A stretch of DNA of 51,142 nucleotides, taken from NCBI GenBank assembly GCA_019694555.1, contig JAIBBS010000043.1, positions 1-51,142 on the forward strand, given 5' to 3'. Numbering within the stretch: position 1 is the stretch's first letter; every line of letters begins with the position of its first letter. A program made the translations under genes and the position numbers. The notes below the pieces were generated by a model that worked only from the letters and a program-made list of their open reading frames with translations, was not told the origin of the DNA and made no database searches. Shown here piece after piece: positions 33,520 to 41,466 of this stretch. This DNA is from Nannocystaceae bacterium. GTDB taxonomy: Bacteria > Myxococcota_A > Polyangia > Nannocystales > Nannocystaceae.

Positions 33520-34734
33520 GTGACGGCACCAGGTCGCAGCGGGCCATCGGCATCCATGCGCGCGTGCGTGCGCCTGCTCGCTTGCGCGCTCGTCTGCGCC
33601 GCCTGCGGCGAGAAGACACCCGCGGGTGCAGCGGAGCTGCCCGAGCGCCTGCGCGGCGCGTTCGGCCAGAACGAGACCCAGGCGCACATGCCCACGGTCG
33701 GTCTGCAGGTCGATGCCACGACCTTGAAGCTGGGCGAGCTCACCGTGACGATCACGGCGGGTCACGCGACCGGACCGGAGGACTACCAGGTCGGCCACGC
33801 CGAGGTCGCGTGGGAGAAGGCCAAGGGCGGCAAGCCGCCGCCGCCGTGCAAGGGCACGATCTCGCGACAGGGCGACACCCTGCTGGTGAAGCTGACGCGC
33901 GAGGGTACCGAGGACGCGTGCGAGTCGGTGCTCGCCGGCGAGTGGAAGGCGTGGCAGCTGCTCACGGCGGTGCCCGAGTCGCATCGCGGCACCTACGGCG
34001 GCGACGCGCGCAGCAGCGACGCGAACGTCGGGTTGCGCATCGACGCGACCGGCATCGGCTTCACCGACGGCGGGCCGCGCGTCACCATCGGCGAGCTGGT
34101 GCAGTCGAGCAACAAGCCCGACACGCTGATCGTGCGCAAGGCCAAGTTCGACGACGTCGACTGCACCGGTCAGATCATCAAGGAGGGCGAGACGCTGAAG
34201 CTGCAGCTCAAGCCCGCCGAGGGCGCGCCCGAGGGCGCGCAGTGCCCTCACGGCTCCGGCACGCGCTGGACCGTCGATGCCAAGCACCTGCCCACCGGCA
34301 CGCTCGACAACGGCGCCGTCACCCTCCGCGTGAAGGACGGCCGCATCGTGCTCGAGGACAAGCAGGGTCTGCGTTGCGAGCAGGACATCCTGCGCACGTC
34401 CGCGCGCAGCGTGACCGAGAGCGCGTACGACGGCATCCCGTTCCCCGGCGGGCACGTGCTGGTGCTGGCCCCGGCCGCGCCGGTCGCCGGCGTCGACGGC
34501 TGCAAGAAGCGCCTGCTCACGGTCGCACCGACGATCTGCCGTCAGCTGGGCGAGGGCGAAGAGGAGTGCGACGGCGAGGCCGCGGCGCAGCTCGTCGCCA
34601 ACGTCGAGCCGTCCTGTCCGACCGCGATCGCGGTCGGCGAGGGCATGCGCGGCGAGCACAAGGCCGCGCTGTTGCCCGCGTCGGCCGTGCTGCTGACGTG
34701 CTTCGACATGACCGGCGCGTTCGCGGCCAAGTGA
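33520..34734 (+). CDS. Repeat lipoprotein of unknown function
   Basis: 404 residues if starting at GTG 33520, which lies 6 nt after TATCAC; an ATG at 33556 is an alternative giving MRACVRLLACALVCAAC. Either way the lipobox Cys is in VCAACGE. The mature protein consists of three or more similar beta-rich units of about 85 residues, with VGLQVDATTLKLGELTVTI, VGLRIDATGIGFTDGG and VTLRVKDGRIVLEDKQG. Cys pairs CKGTISRQGD and CTGQIIKEGE occur at the same place in successive units. No family is recognised. Ended by the strong hairpin at 34825. Confidence 0.82.
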   Translation: MTAPGRSGPSASMRACVRLLACALVCAACGEKTPAGAAELPERLRGAFGQNETQAHMPTVGLQVDATTLKLGELTVTITAGHATGPEDYQVGHAEVAWEKAKGGKPPPPCKGTISRQGDTLLVKLTREGTEDACESVLAGEWKAWQLLTAVPESHRGTYGGDARSSDANVGLRIDATGIGFTDGGPRVTIGELVQSSNKPDTLIVRKAKFDDVDCTGQIIKEGETLKLQLKPAEGAPEGAQCPHGSGTRWTVDAKHLPTGTLDNGAVTLRVKDGRIVLEDKQGLRCEQDILRTSARSVTESAYDGIPFPGGHVLVLAPAAPVAGVDGCKKRLLTVAPTICRQLGEGEEECDGEAAAQLVANVEPSCPTAIAVGEGMRGEHKAALLPASAVLLTCFDMTGAFAAK

Positions 34735-34824
34735 GCCCGGCGCGGCGTCCGTCGATGGAGAGGAAGCTCCCCGTGCCCAGCCAAGCCGGCCACGGGACCC
34801 CTCACCTTCCGGTCGCTCCGCGAC

Positions 34825-34856
34825 GAGAGCCTGTCAGCATCCGCGGACAGGCTCTC
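34825..34856. terminator. Bidirectional hairpin between convergent genes
   Basis: A perfect 11-bp stem (gagagcctgtc with gacaggctctc), 10-nt loop. The right arm reaches into the stop codon of the convergent LolA-like gene (34855-34857). Confidence 0.7.
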
Positions 34857-35532
34857 ACTCGCCGGCGTCGACCGAGAACACCCGCGTGAGCTCGTCGCCC
34901 TCGTAGCGATGCGCGGTGTCGATGTCGCTCAGGGTCGTGACCGTGCGGTCGCCTCCGAGCTCGCGCACCTCGATGCGCTCGACGCGGGCCTCGCGTCCGC
35001 GCAGCACGATCGACTCGACCAGCTCGGTCGCCGGCGACGTGATCGGACGCAGCGCCAGCACCCACGCGCGCGGCTCGCCGTCGGCGCCGCCGGAGAAGCC
35101 CACCGCCCAGGTCGCCTCGATGCGCGCGACGTCGCCGGCGAGCACGTGCAACACCGAGTGCACGAACAGCGCGACCACGGGGTTGCTCGCGAGGTCGACC
35201 TCGTCGTGCCCGAACGCATCGGCGAAGCGCAGCCGGCCGCCGGCGACCACCGTGCGCGCGCGCGCCGGCTTGCGCTGGTGTTTGGCCAGCCGATCGGGCG
35301 GGGCGAAATGCATCGTGCCCTCGGAGACGAGCGGCGCGGCCAGCAGCGCAATGTGCTGCTCCTCGCGATAGCGGGCGTGCACGCCCGGCACTGCGCGCAA
35401 CGCCGCCAGCAACTCGTCGCGCGTGATCGTGGCCGCGGCCGGCACCACCGCTGCGGCGGGCTCCGCGGGGACCGGTTCGGTCGCCGGGGCCAGCCCCAAC
35501 GCACACGCAATCGCGGACAGCATCGCTCGCAT
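34855..35532 (-). CDS. LolA-like lipoprotein carrier or related periplasmic protein
   Basis: 225 residues from the ATG at 35532 (ATG 35523 possible). After a signal peptide (MLSAIACALGLAPA) comes the LolA-type fold: LLAALRAVPGVHARYREEQHI, LVSEGTMHFAPPDRLAKHQ, TVVAGGRLRFAD, LFVHSVLHVLAGDV and late strands VESIVLRGREARVERIEV. LolA shuttles lipoproteins across the periplasm; several paralogues of this fold in myxobacteria have other cargo, so the gene symbol is withheld. Monocistronic, with the start divergent from the DUF695 gene. Confidence 0.8.
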   Translation of the reverse strand: MRAMLSAIACALGLAPATEPVPAEPAAAVVPAAATITRDELLAALRAVPGVHARYREEQHIALLAAPLVSEGTMHFAPPDRLAKHQRKPARARTVVAGGRLRFADAFGHDEVDLASNPVVALFVHSVLHVLAGDVARIEATWAVGFSGGADGEPRAWVLALRPITSPATELVESIVLRGREARVERIEVRELGGDRTVTTLSDIDTAHRYEGDELTRVFSVDAGE

Positions 35533-35618
35533 GGGGCCCGGTGCGTGGCAGCGTAGCAAGAAAGGCCGCTCGCGCGAGCACGCGGGCGCGCCGGCTCCTG
35601 GTAGCATTCGGTCGCCCG

Positions 35619-36389
35619 ATGAGCCTGCCGCCCTGGACGCCGAACTTCGACTTCTACTTCGCGCAGATGCGCGGGGCGCCGGCGGTCATCGCCCTCGATC
35701 TCGCGGCCGCCGAGCACGCGCCGGTCGAGGGCCACGGCCGCCGACTGTCGCTGCGTGTGCCCATGAAGGAAGCGCGACCCGACGGGCTGCGCAGCCGCGA
35801 GGAGTTCGACGCGCTGTCCGCACTCGAGGATCGCCTGGCCGAGGCGCTGGGCTACACCGTCGACGGCTGGATGATCGGGCGCGTGGTCTACCGCGGCAAC
35901 ACCGACCTCTTCTTCTACCTGCCGACCGCCGACGAAGAGGACGAGGACGAGCGCATCGACAGCATCATCGAGACCGCCCGCGGCGACTACGAGATCTCGC
36001 GCTCGATCGACGAAGACACCGGCTGGGGCTTCTACTTCGATTTCCTGTGGCCCGACCGCGCCGCGATGCAGAGCATGGGCAATCGCCGGGTGCTGATGCA
36101 GCTTTCGGAGGCGGGTGACGATCCCACGCGCGAGCGCGTGATCGATCACTTCGCGTTCTTCGAGGACGCCAAGACCTGCAAGCGCATCGCCGGCGAGCTC
36201 CGCGAGCACGGCTTCGACGTCGACGAACCGACCGAGCGCGACGACGGCTCGTGGGCGCTGCAGTTCCACCGCAACGACGCGCTCGCCAACGGCCGCATCG
36301 ACGACGTGACCGCCGAGATCCTCGCCATCATCGGCGAGGACGACGGCGCCTACGACGGCTGGGGCTGCCCGGTGCAACAGCTGAATTGA
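35619..36389 (+). CDS. DUF695 and RraB-like domain protein
   Basis: 256 residues from the ATG at 35619. The N-terminal two-thirds match DUF695 style (PAVIALDLAAAEHAP, LRVPMKEARPDGL, EDRLAEALGYTVDGWMIGRV, RGNTDLFFYLP, YEISRSIDEDTGWGFYFDFLWP). The C-terminal 85 residues look like the RNase E inhibitor RraB: DHFAFFEDAKTCKRIAGELR, then EILAIIGEDDGAYDGWGCPV. Members may modulate RNA turnover, but interaction with RNase E is only assumed here. Starts 11 nt after a TAGCAT element and ends 28 bp before the radical SAM gene. Confidence 0.85.
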   Translation: MSLPPWTPNFDFYFAQMRGAPAVIALDLAAAEHAPVEGHGRRLSLRVPMKEARPDGLRSREEFDALSALEDRLAEALGYTVDGWMIGRVVYRGNTDLFFYLPTADEEDEDERIDSIIETARGDYEISRSIDEDTGWGFYFDFLWPDRAAMQSMGNRRVLMQLSEAGDDPTRERVIDHFAFFEDAKTCKRIAGELREHGFDVDEPTERDDGSWALQFHRNDALANGRIDDVTAEILAIIGEDDGAYDGWGCPVQQLN

Positions 36390-36402
36390 TCCGCCGCTGC
36401 GG

Positions 36403-36408
36403 TACACT
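36403..36408 (+). promoter_or_regulatory. -10-like TACACT, 9 nt before GTG start
   Basis: TACACT then 9 nt then GTG 36418 of the radical SAM gene; same spacing as at 12924, 31663 and 42534. Confidence 0.45.
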
Positions 36409-36417
36409 GGCGAGCGC

Positions 36418-37524
36418 GTGGAGACCACGACGCTGCGCCGCGGGCTGCCCACGGTGACCGACCCGGACGCGCGACGCGGCGGCACGCTCGACGTCGCGCT
36501 GGTGCTCACGCACGCGTGCAACCTCGCGTGCGCGTACTGCTACACCGGCGAGAAGAAGCGCGTACGCATGTCGACCGACGTCGCGCGGCGCGGGTTGTCG
36601 GCCGCGCTGTCGACCGCGGCTGCCGCGGGCGCGCGCCTGCAGCTGAGCTTCTTCGGCGGTGAGCCGCTGCTCGAGCACGAGCTACTGCTCGCGATCGCGG
36701 CCGAGGCCCGCGCGCGCAGCCAGGCCGAGGGCATCGCGCTGGTGCAGCAGGTCACCACCAACGGCACACTGCTGACCGAAGCGCTGGTCGAGCAGCTCGC
36801 GACGCATGCGGTGCACGTCGCGATCAGCCTCGACGGCGGTCCGGCGCAGCACGACGCGCTGCGGCCGTTGGCCGGCGGCGGCGCGAGCTGGCCCGCGAGC
36901 CATCGCGGGCTGGAACTGTTGCTCGCGCGACGCGAGCGCACGCCGTTCGACGTGATCGCCGTGGTCGATCCGCGCACCGTCGACGCGCTGGGCGACGGCG
37001 TGCGCGCGCTGCTCGACGAGGGCGTCGACGCGCTCACGCTCAACATCAACGTCGGCTCGCCGTGGTCCGAGTCCGAGCTCGAGCGACTCGAGCGGCAGCT
37101 CGAGCTGATCGCGGCGCTGCAGCTGGCGTGGCTGCGACGGGGTCGCTGGGTGCGGATCCAACCCTTCGAGGCAGCGCTGCGATCGATCGCCAGCTCGGGC
37201 CGCGTCGAGCCCAGCTCGTGCAGCGCCGGCGTCCGGCGGCTGGCCATCGCACCCTCGGGTCGGATCTACGGCTGCGCGCGCGCGGTCGGAGAGGACACCG
37301 GCGCGCGCGCGCTGGGTCACCTCGACGAGGGCCTGCCGGCCCCGCGCGCGCTGGGCCCGGGCTGTGCCTGCGCCAGCGCGGAGGAGTCCGGCGACCCCAC
37401 GGTCGCGGGCCCGGCCCAGCTGCGGCATGATCGCATCGTCGCGCAGGTCGCCGCTCGCCTCGCCGCGCGCCTCGCTGCCGAGTACGAGCTCATCCACATC
37501 GTCGAACGAGGAGCCGCACCATGA
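36418..37524 (+). CDS. Radical SAM enzyme with SPASM-like C-terminal cysteines
   Basis: 368 residues from GTG 36418. The radical SAM cluster is CNLACAYC (Cys 34, 38, 41) with GGEP at 80-83 and LQQVTTNGTLL-type strands (VQQVTTNGTLL). C-terminal Cys 268, 286, 316 and 318 (SSCSAG, YGCARAVG, GCACAS) fit a partial SPASM or twitch region for an auxiliary FeS cluster. Such enzymes modify peptides or proteins (anSME, RiPP maturases). The next gene overlaps by ATGA and encodes a Lys/Ala/Pro-rich lipoprotein, which could be the substrate. A second radical SAM gene at 41463 has the same arrangement. The activity itself is not identifiable. Confidence 0.9.
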   Translation: METTTLRRGLPTVTDPDARRGGTLDVALVLTHACNLACAYCYTGEKKRVRMSTDVARRGLSAALSTAAAAGARLQLSFFGGEPLLEHELLLAIAAEARARSQAEGIALVQQVTTNGTLLTEALVEQLATHAVHVAISLDGGPAQHDALRPLAGGGASWPASHRGLELLLARRERTPFDVIAVVDPRTVDALGDGVRALLDEGVDALTLNINVGSPWSESELERLERQLELIAALQLAWLRRGRWVRIQPFEAALRSIASSGRVEPSSCSAGVRRLAIAPSGRIYGCARAVGEDTGARALGHLDEGLPAPRALGPGCACASAEESGDPTVAGPAQLRHDRIVAQVAARLAARLAAEYELIHIVERGAAP

Positions 37525-38048
37525 GATTTCGCGCCACCATCGTCCACGTCGCCGTCGCTTCGCTGCCGCTGCTCGCGTGCGACAAGGGCAACGACGCGAG
37601 CAAGACCACGGCGAAGGCCGACCCGGGCAAGAGCGAGTCGACGCAGAAGGCGGATCCGAAGACCGACGCGAAGACCGACGCGAAGACCGACGCGAAGGAG
37701 ACCAAGACCGACGCGAAGCCGGAGACCAAGCCCGAGGTCGAGGTGAAGCCGCCGATCGTGATCCAGAAGCCCGAGGACATCCCGATCGCGCTCGCGGGCG
37801 CGCCGGTGCCGTACACGCCACCGCCACCGCCGCCGCCGAAGGCGGACGACAAGCCACCGTCGTCCCCCACGCCCGCGCCCGCACCGGCGGCGCCGAGCAG
37901 CGCCGCACCGGCAGCCGCGGCTGCGGCTGCGCCCGCGCCGACCAAGCCCGTCGCGATCGCACTGGCGCACAACCACGCGCCCGGCGAGCCGTGCACGCCG
38001 CTGTCACGTGAAGAGGTCGAGCGCGCGCTCGCGGACCTGCAGCGCTGA
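37521..38048 (+). CDS. Low-complexity Lys/Asp/Pro/Ala lipoprotein, radical SAM partner candidate
   Basis: 175 residues from the ATG at 37521, overlapping the radical SAM gene by 4 bp. The signal ends SLPLLAC (Cys about 20). The mature part is a Lys/Asp/Ala repeat (KTDAKTDAKTDAKETKTDAK), a Val/Pro segment KPEVEVKPPIVIQKPED, poly-Pro and a long Ala/Pro run. It then has a small conserved-looking tail IALAHNHAPGEPCTPLSREEVERAL with the only other Cys. The tail could be the recognised or modified part. Low complexity makes homology uninformative. It is convergent with a LysR gene 18 bp away. Confidence 0.78.
   Translation: MRFRATIVHVAVASLPLLACDKGNDASKTTAKADPGKSESTQKADPKTDAKTDAKTDAKETKTDAKPETKPEVEVKPPIVIQKPEDIPIALAGAPVPYTPPPPPPPKADDKPPSSPTPAPAPAAPSSAAPAAAAAAAPAPTKPVAIALAHNHAPGEPCTPLSREEVERALADLQR
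37658..37719. repeat. 12-bp coding repeats
   Basis: gaagaccgacgc recurs three times in tandem and once more after a gap, encoding KTDA repeats in the lipoprotein. Confidence 0.7.
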
Positions 38049-38066
38049 CGCGACCGCGCGCGAGCG

Positions 38067-38966
38067 TCACGCCAGTCGCTTGCGCAGGCGCTCCGCCGCG
38101 AGCTCGACGAAGGCGCGCACCTTGGCCGTGCGTGCGGCCACCGCCGGACAGACCACGTGCACCGGCAACGCCGGCGGCTCGAACTTCGTCAGCAGCGCCA
38201 CCAGCTCGCCGCGCGCGAGGTGGTCGACGACCTGATACGACAGCGCGCAGGTGATGCCGACACCGTCGACCGCGGAGCGAATCGCGGCTTCGGGCACGTT
38301 GACGCTGAGCACCGGATCGATCTTGACGCGCTTGCTCCGTCCGCCGACTCCGCCGCCGAAGTTCCACGAGCCGTGGGGCGTGATCGCGGTGGAGGCGATG
38401 CAGCGGTGCGCGGCGAGGTCCGCGGGTGCGCGCGGCCGCCCGCGACCCGCGAGGTACGACGGGCTCGCGACCACCACCCGACGCACGCGACCGATCGCGG
38501 TCGCGAGCAAGGCCGAGTCCGGCAGGTGGCCCACGCGCACCGCCGCGTCGATGCCCTCCTCGACCAGGCTCACCACGCGGTCGTGCAGCATCAGGCGCGC
38601 GCGCAGCAGCGGATGTACCGCGAGCAACGCGTCGACCACCGGGCGCACGTGCAATGCACCGAGCGCGACCGGTGCCGTGACCGTCAGCAGCCCCTGCGGC
38701 TGCGTGCTCGCGGCGTCGCCCCCGTGTTCGGCCTCGTCGAGATCGGCGAGCACGCGGCGGGCGACCGCGAGGTAGCGCTCGCCCGCCTCGGTCAGCCGCA
38801 GCGAGCGCGTGGTCCGACGCAGCAGCGGCGTGCCGACGCGTTCGTCGAGCATGTCGATCGCGCGGGTGATCGACGCCGACGAGCGCCGCAGGGCCTGCGC
38901 CGCGGCCGAGAGGCTGCCGCGGTCCACGGCGAGCACGAACGCGCGGAGGGCATCGAGGCGATCCAT
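38067..38966 (-). CDS. LysR-family transcriptional regulator
   Basis: 299 residues. HTH: MDRLDALRAFVLAVDRGSLSAAA, SASITRAIDMLDERVGTPLLRRTTRSLRLT. Effector domain with GLLTVTAPVALGALHVRPVV, ARLMLHDRVVSLVEEGIDAAVRVG and AIRSAVDGVGITCALSYQVV. This is the CrgA/DsdC-like group that often controls a neighbouring oxidoreductase or peroxidase. Divergent from the AhpD-like gene (start 39084) across 117 bp that is unusually AT-rich for this genome (ttctttcatctcatgcaag), the likely operator. The effector is unknown. Confidence 0.93.
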   Translation of the reverse strand: MDRLDALRAFVLAVDRGSLSAAAQALRRSSASITRAIDMLDERVGTPLLRRTTRSLRLTEAGERYLAVARRVLADLDEAEHGGDAASTQPQGLLTVTAPVALGALHVRPVVDALLAVHPLLRARLMLHDRVVSLVEEGIDAAVRVGHLPDSALLATAIGRVRRVVVASPSYLAGRGRPRAPADLAAHRCIASTAITPHGSWNFGGGVGGRSKRVKIDPVLSVNVPEAAIRSAVDGVGITCALSYQVVDHLARGELVALLTKFEPPALPVHVVCPAVAARTAKVRAFVELAAERLRKRLA

Positions 38967-39083
38967 GATTCTTTCATCTCATGCAAGACAGACCTGCGAC
39001 AAGCAGCCATTTTCTTCAGCTGGGATCGGATCCACAACTGCTCCTGCGGTGACGACGACTGTCGCGTCGCCGCCAGGAGCATC

Positions 39084-39623
39084 ATGAGCCGCATCCCCGC
39101 CATCCATCCCGAGACCGCCTCTGCCACCGTCGCGCCGCTGCTGGAGGGCGTGCGCAAGGGGCTCGGCGTCACGCCCAACCTGTTCCGCGTCGCGGCGCAG
39201 TCGCCCGCCGCACTGCAGGCGATGGTGTCGTTCTTCGGCGCCGTCGCGCAGGGCAGCTTCGATGCCCGCACCCGCGAGGCGATCGCGCTCGCAGTCTCCG
39301 AGGCCAACGCGTGCGACTACTGCCTGTCGGCCCACACCGCGCTGGGCAAGGGCGCCGGCCTCGACGAGCGCGCGATCGCGGATGCCCGCGTCGCGACCTC
39401 GGACGATCGCCGTCGCGCGGCGCTGTTGCGGCTCGCGCGGGCCACGGTCGATCACCGCGGTCGCGTCGGCGGTGCGCTCGACGAGGCCCGACGCGAGGGC
39501 CTGTCCGACGCCGACGTGGTCGAGGCGGTCGCCAACGTCGCGCTGACGATCTTCACCAACTACCTCAACGAGCTCGCGGGCACGGACATCGACTTTCCCG
39601 TGGTCCGGCACCACCCGCGCTGA
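39084..39623 (+). CDS. Carboxymuconolactone decarboxylase/AhpD-like peroxidase-related protein
   Basis: 179 residues from the ATG at 39084 with AGGAG upstream. The AhpD-type catalytic motif is NACDYCLSAHTALGK (Cys 77, Cys 80, His 84), and REAIALAVSEAN precedes it as in peroxidase-related CMD proteins. The C-terminal NVALTIFTNYLNELAGTDIDFPVV is typical of the 'uncharacterised peroxidase-related' subgroup. Acts in the cytoplasm on peroxides or alkyl hydroperoxides. Divergent LysR regulator upstream probably controls it. A hairpin follows at 39643. Confidence 0.92.
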   Translation: MSRIPAIHPETASATVAPLLEGVRKGLGVTPNLFRVAAQSPAALQAMVSFFGAVAQGSFDARTREAIALAVSEANACDYCLSAHTALGKGAGLDERAIADARVATSDDRRRAALLRLARATVDHRGRVGGALDEARREGLSDADVVEAVANVALTIFTNYLNELAGTDIDFPVVRHHPR

Positions 39624-39642
39624 GCCCCAGACCGCGAGGGCT

Positions 39643-39674
39643 CCGCGTCCGTCGGCGAACGCCGGCGGGCGCGG
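39643..39674. terminator. Bidirectional hairpin between convergent genes
   Basis: A 14-bp stem (ccgcgtccgtcggc with gccggcgggcgcgg, two G-U wobbles) and gaac loop, between stops at 39623 and 39708. Confidence 0.6.
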
Positions 39675-39707
39675 GGCGCCGACGTCACCGCGGACGATCG
39701 CGGCCCG

Positions 39708-40670
39708 TCACGCGCTCGGATGCGGCGTGAGCTCGACGATCGCGCCGGCGTCGCGCAGGCCCGCGGCGAGTTGCTGCGCCATCGCCTCGGGCAACACCTG
39801 CGCGATCACACACGGCACGCGCCCGAGCATCGCGACCGCGTCGGCGTGGCGGCCATCGACCTCGAACAGCGCGATCGACAGCCGGCGGACGATCTCCTCG
39901 GGCGCGGGCCCACTCGCGCGCAGCCACACGTCGAACAGTCCCCGCGCCACGGCCGGGCGACTGGGTCGGAACAGCCCCGCGGGATCGTCGTCGCGCCAGG
40001 CTTCGATCACACGGCTGCCCATGCTCGCGCCGCAGCGGCGGGCGATCTCCGCCAACGCCGCGGCGCCCGCCACCGGATCGCGCCAGCTCGCCGCGATGGT
40101 CAGCGGCGCGACGATGAAGTGATCACTGGTGGTCCACGACGGCGCGTGTCCGGGCGCCCGCAGCGTCACCAGCGGACCGTCCTCGGCGAACGCCGCGTCG
40201 AGCACGGCCGCGCGACCGTGCGCGATCGACTCGGGCGTGCGCCCCTGCCATGGCCACCACAGCTCGTGCAGCCACACCAGGGGCGCGTGCGAGTGCACGA
40301 GCTCGGTGTCGACCCGACCGCCACGCAGGAAGAAGAACTCGCCGAACACCCGCGGCATCGTGACGGTGTAGTCGACGAACAGCAGCAGCTGCGACCCGAC
40401 CGCGCCGACCGTGGGCGTCGAGCCATAGTGCGGCCACGCGTCGTCGCGAACGTCGCCCGGCAACGCGCGCAGGCCCAGCGACTCGGCCCATCGCCGCAGC
40501 GGCGACGGCGGCGGCGCGTCCTCGTCCTTCACCCACGCCTCGTGCTCGGCGATCACGGCTGCGAGCTCGGCCGCGGCCGCGGCCGCATCCGCCTCGGTGG
40601 GGAAGCTACCGACGATGGTGTAGCTGCCGCTGTTGTTGCTCGCGAAGGCGCGCCACAGCTCGATCTTCAT
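39708..40670 (-). CDS. Hypothetical protein with ribosomal L7/L12-like C-terminus
   Basis: 320 residues from the ATG at 40670. The N-terminus (MKIELWRAFASNNSGSYTIVG) reads as a small alpha/beta domain with a helix TEADAAAAAAELAAVIAEHE. The middle has many Trp (WLHELWWPWQGRTPESIAHG, HAPSWTTSDHFIVAPLTI). The last 90 residues include WLRASGPAPEEIVRRLSIALF and LPEAMAQQLAAGLRDAGAIVEL, which resembles the L7/L12 C-terminal fold often found in myxobacterial fusion proteins. No function is assigned. It is 52 bp upstream of the lipoprotein stop at 40723. Confidence 0.78.
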   Translation of the reverse strand: MKIELWRAFASNNSGSYTIVGSFPTEADAAAAAAELAAVIAEHEAWVKDEDAPPPSPLRRWAESLGLRALPGDVRDDAWPHYGSTPTVGAVGSQLLLFVDYTVTMPRVFGEFFFLRGGRVDTELVHSHAPLVWLHELWWPWQGRTPESIAHGRAAVLDAAFAEDGPLVTLRAPGHAPSWTTSDHFIVAPLTIAASWRDPVAGAAALAEIARRCGASMGSRVIEAWRDDDPAGLFRPSRPAVARGLFDVWLRASGPAPEEIVRRLSIALFEVDGRHADAVAMLGRVPCVIAQVLPEAMAQQLAAGLRDAGAIVELTPHPSA

Positions 40671-40722
40671 GGTCGCACCTGCGCGCGATCGCCCTCGCCC
40701 GCACCGTCTCGGCCGGCCACGC

Positions 40723-41466
40723 TCATCGGCCGCTCTCGGGGGGCATGAAGGTGCAGGTCACTCCCAGCACGTGTGCCAGTCCTGCGGTCTCCACGATGGC
40801 GAAGGTGCACGACGTCACGCCGCTCTTGCCGCGGGCCTTCGCGTTCACGTACACCAGCGCGGGGTCGCTGAACGCGTCGCGCATCTCGGGCAGCACCGCC
40901 ACCGGCGGCACGACGCGCGCCGCGTCCGGGTCGAGCCCGCGGCCGGAGACGTCGTCGACGAGGCACTCGAAGCGCGCGAGCAACGTCGCGGCGTCGCGCG
41001 CCTCGCCGCGACAGCGCTCGGCCAGGCCCGGCGAGCCGGCTGGCGGCGGGAAGACGGTGAACGGCGCCTTGATCAGCCTGCGCAGCGCACAGGTATCGCG
41101 CGCGGCGATCGCTGCGAAGAACGCCGGTGGGACCTCCGTCGCGACGAGCTGCGGACGGTACGTGCACGACGCGTCGAGCCCCAGCGCTGCGGCGTGGTCC
41201 ACGGGCTCGGACGACGACGAGACCGGCCCACGCACGCTGAACTTGTCGGCCTTCGACTTCGGGGCCGTGGCCGTGGCACCACCGTCGGCCTTGCTCGCCG
41301 GTGGCGAGGCTTCGGTCTGCGCGGGCTCGGCCTTCGCGGGTGCCGGCGCGGCCGGGGCCGGATCGGCGGGGGTCCTGCATCCCGTCGCCAGGGTCAGCAG
41401 GCCGAGCACGCCGCCGATGCGACACGTGGAGACGATGGCGCGAGCGCGCCGCGGTTCGAGCATCAT
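40723..41466 (-). CDS. Lipoprotein with Ala/Pro/Lys linker, second radical SAM partner candidate
   Basis: 247 residues from the ATG at 41466, overlapping the radical SAM stop as ATGA. The signal ends LLTLATGC (Cys about 30), followed by a Pro/Ala/Lys/Glu-rich linker (PAPAAPAPAKAEPAQTEASP) and then a folded domain with about six Cys (DASCTYRPQLV, RDTCALRRLI, AERCRGEA, RFECLVDD, VTSCTFAIV, GVTCTFMP). Strand GVTSCTFAIVETAGLAHVL repeats near the end. No family is recognised. Coupling to the enzyme mirrors the 36418-38048 pair. Confidence 0.8.
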   Translation of the reverse strand: MMLEPRRARAIVSTCRIGGVLGLLTLATGCRTPADPAPAAPAPAKAEPAQTEASPPASKADGGATATAPKSKADKFSVRGPVSSSSEPVDHAAALGLDASCTYRPQLVATEVPPAFFAAIAARDTCALRRLIKAPFTVFPPPAGSPGLAERCRGEARDAATLLARFECLVDDVSGRGLDPDAARVVPPVAVLPEMRDAFSDPALVYVNAKARGKSGVTSCTFAIVETAGLAHVLGVTCTFMPPESGR

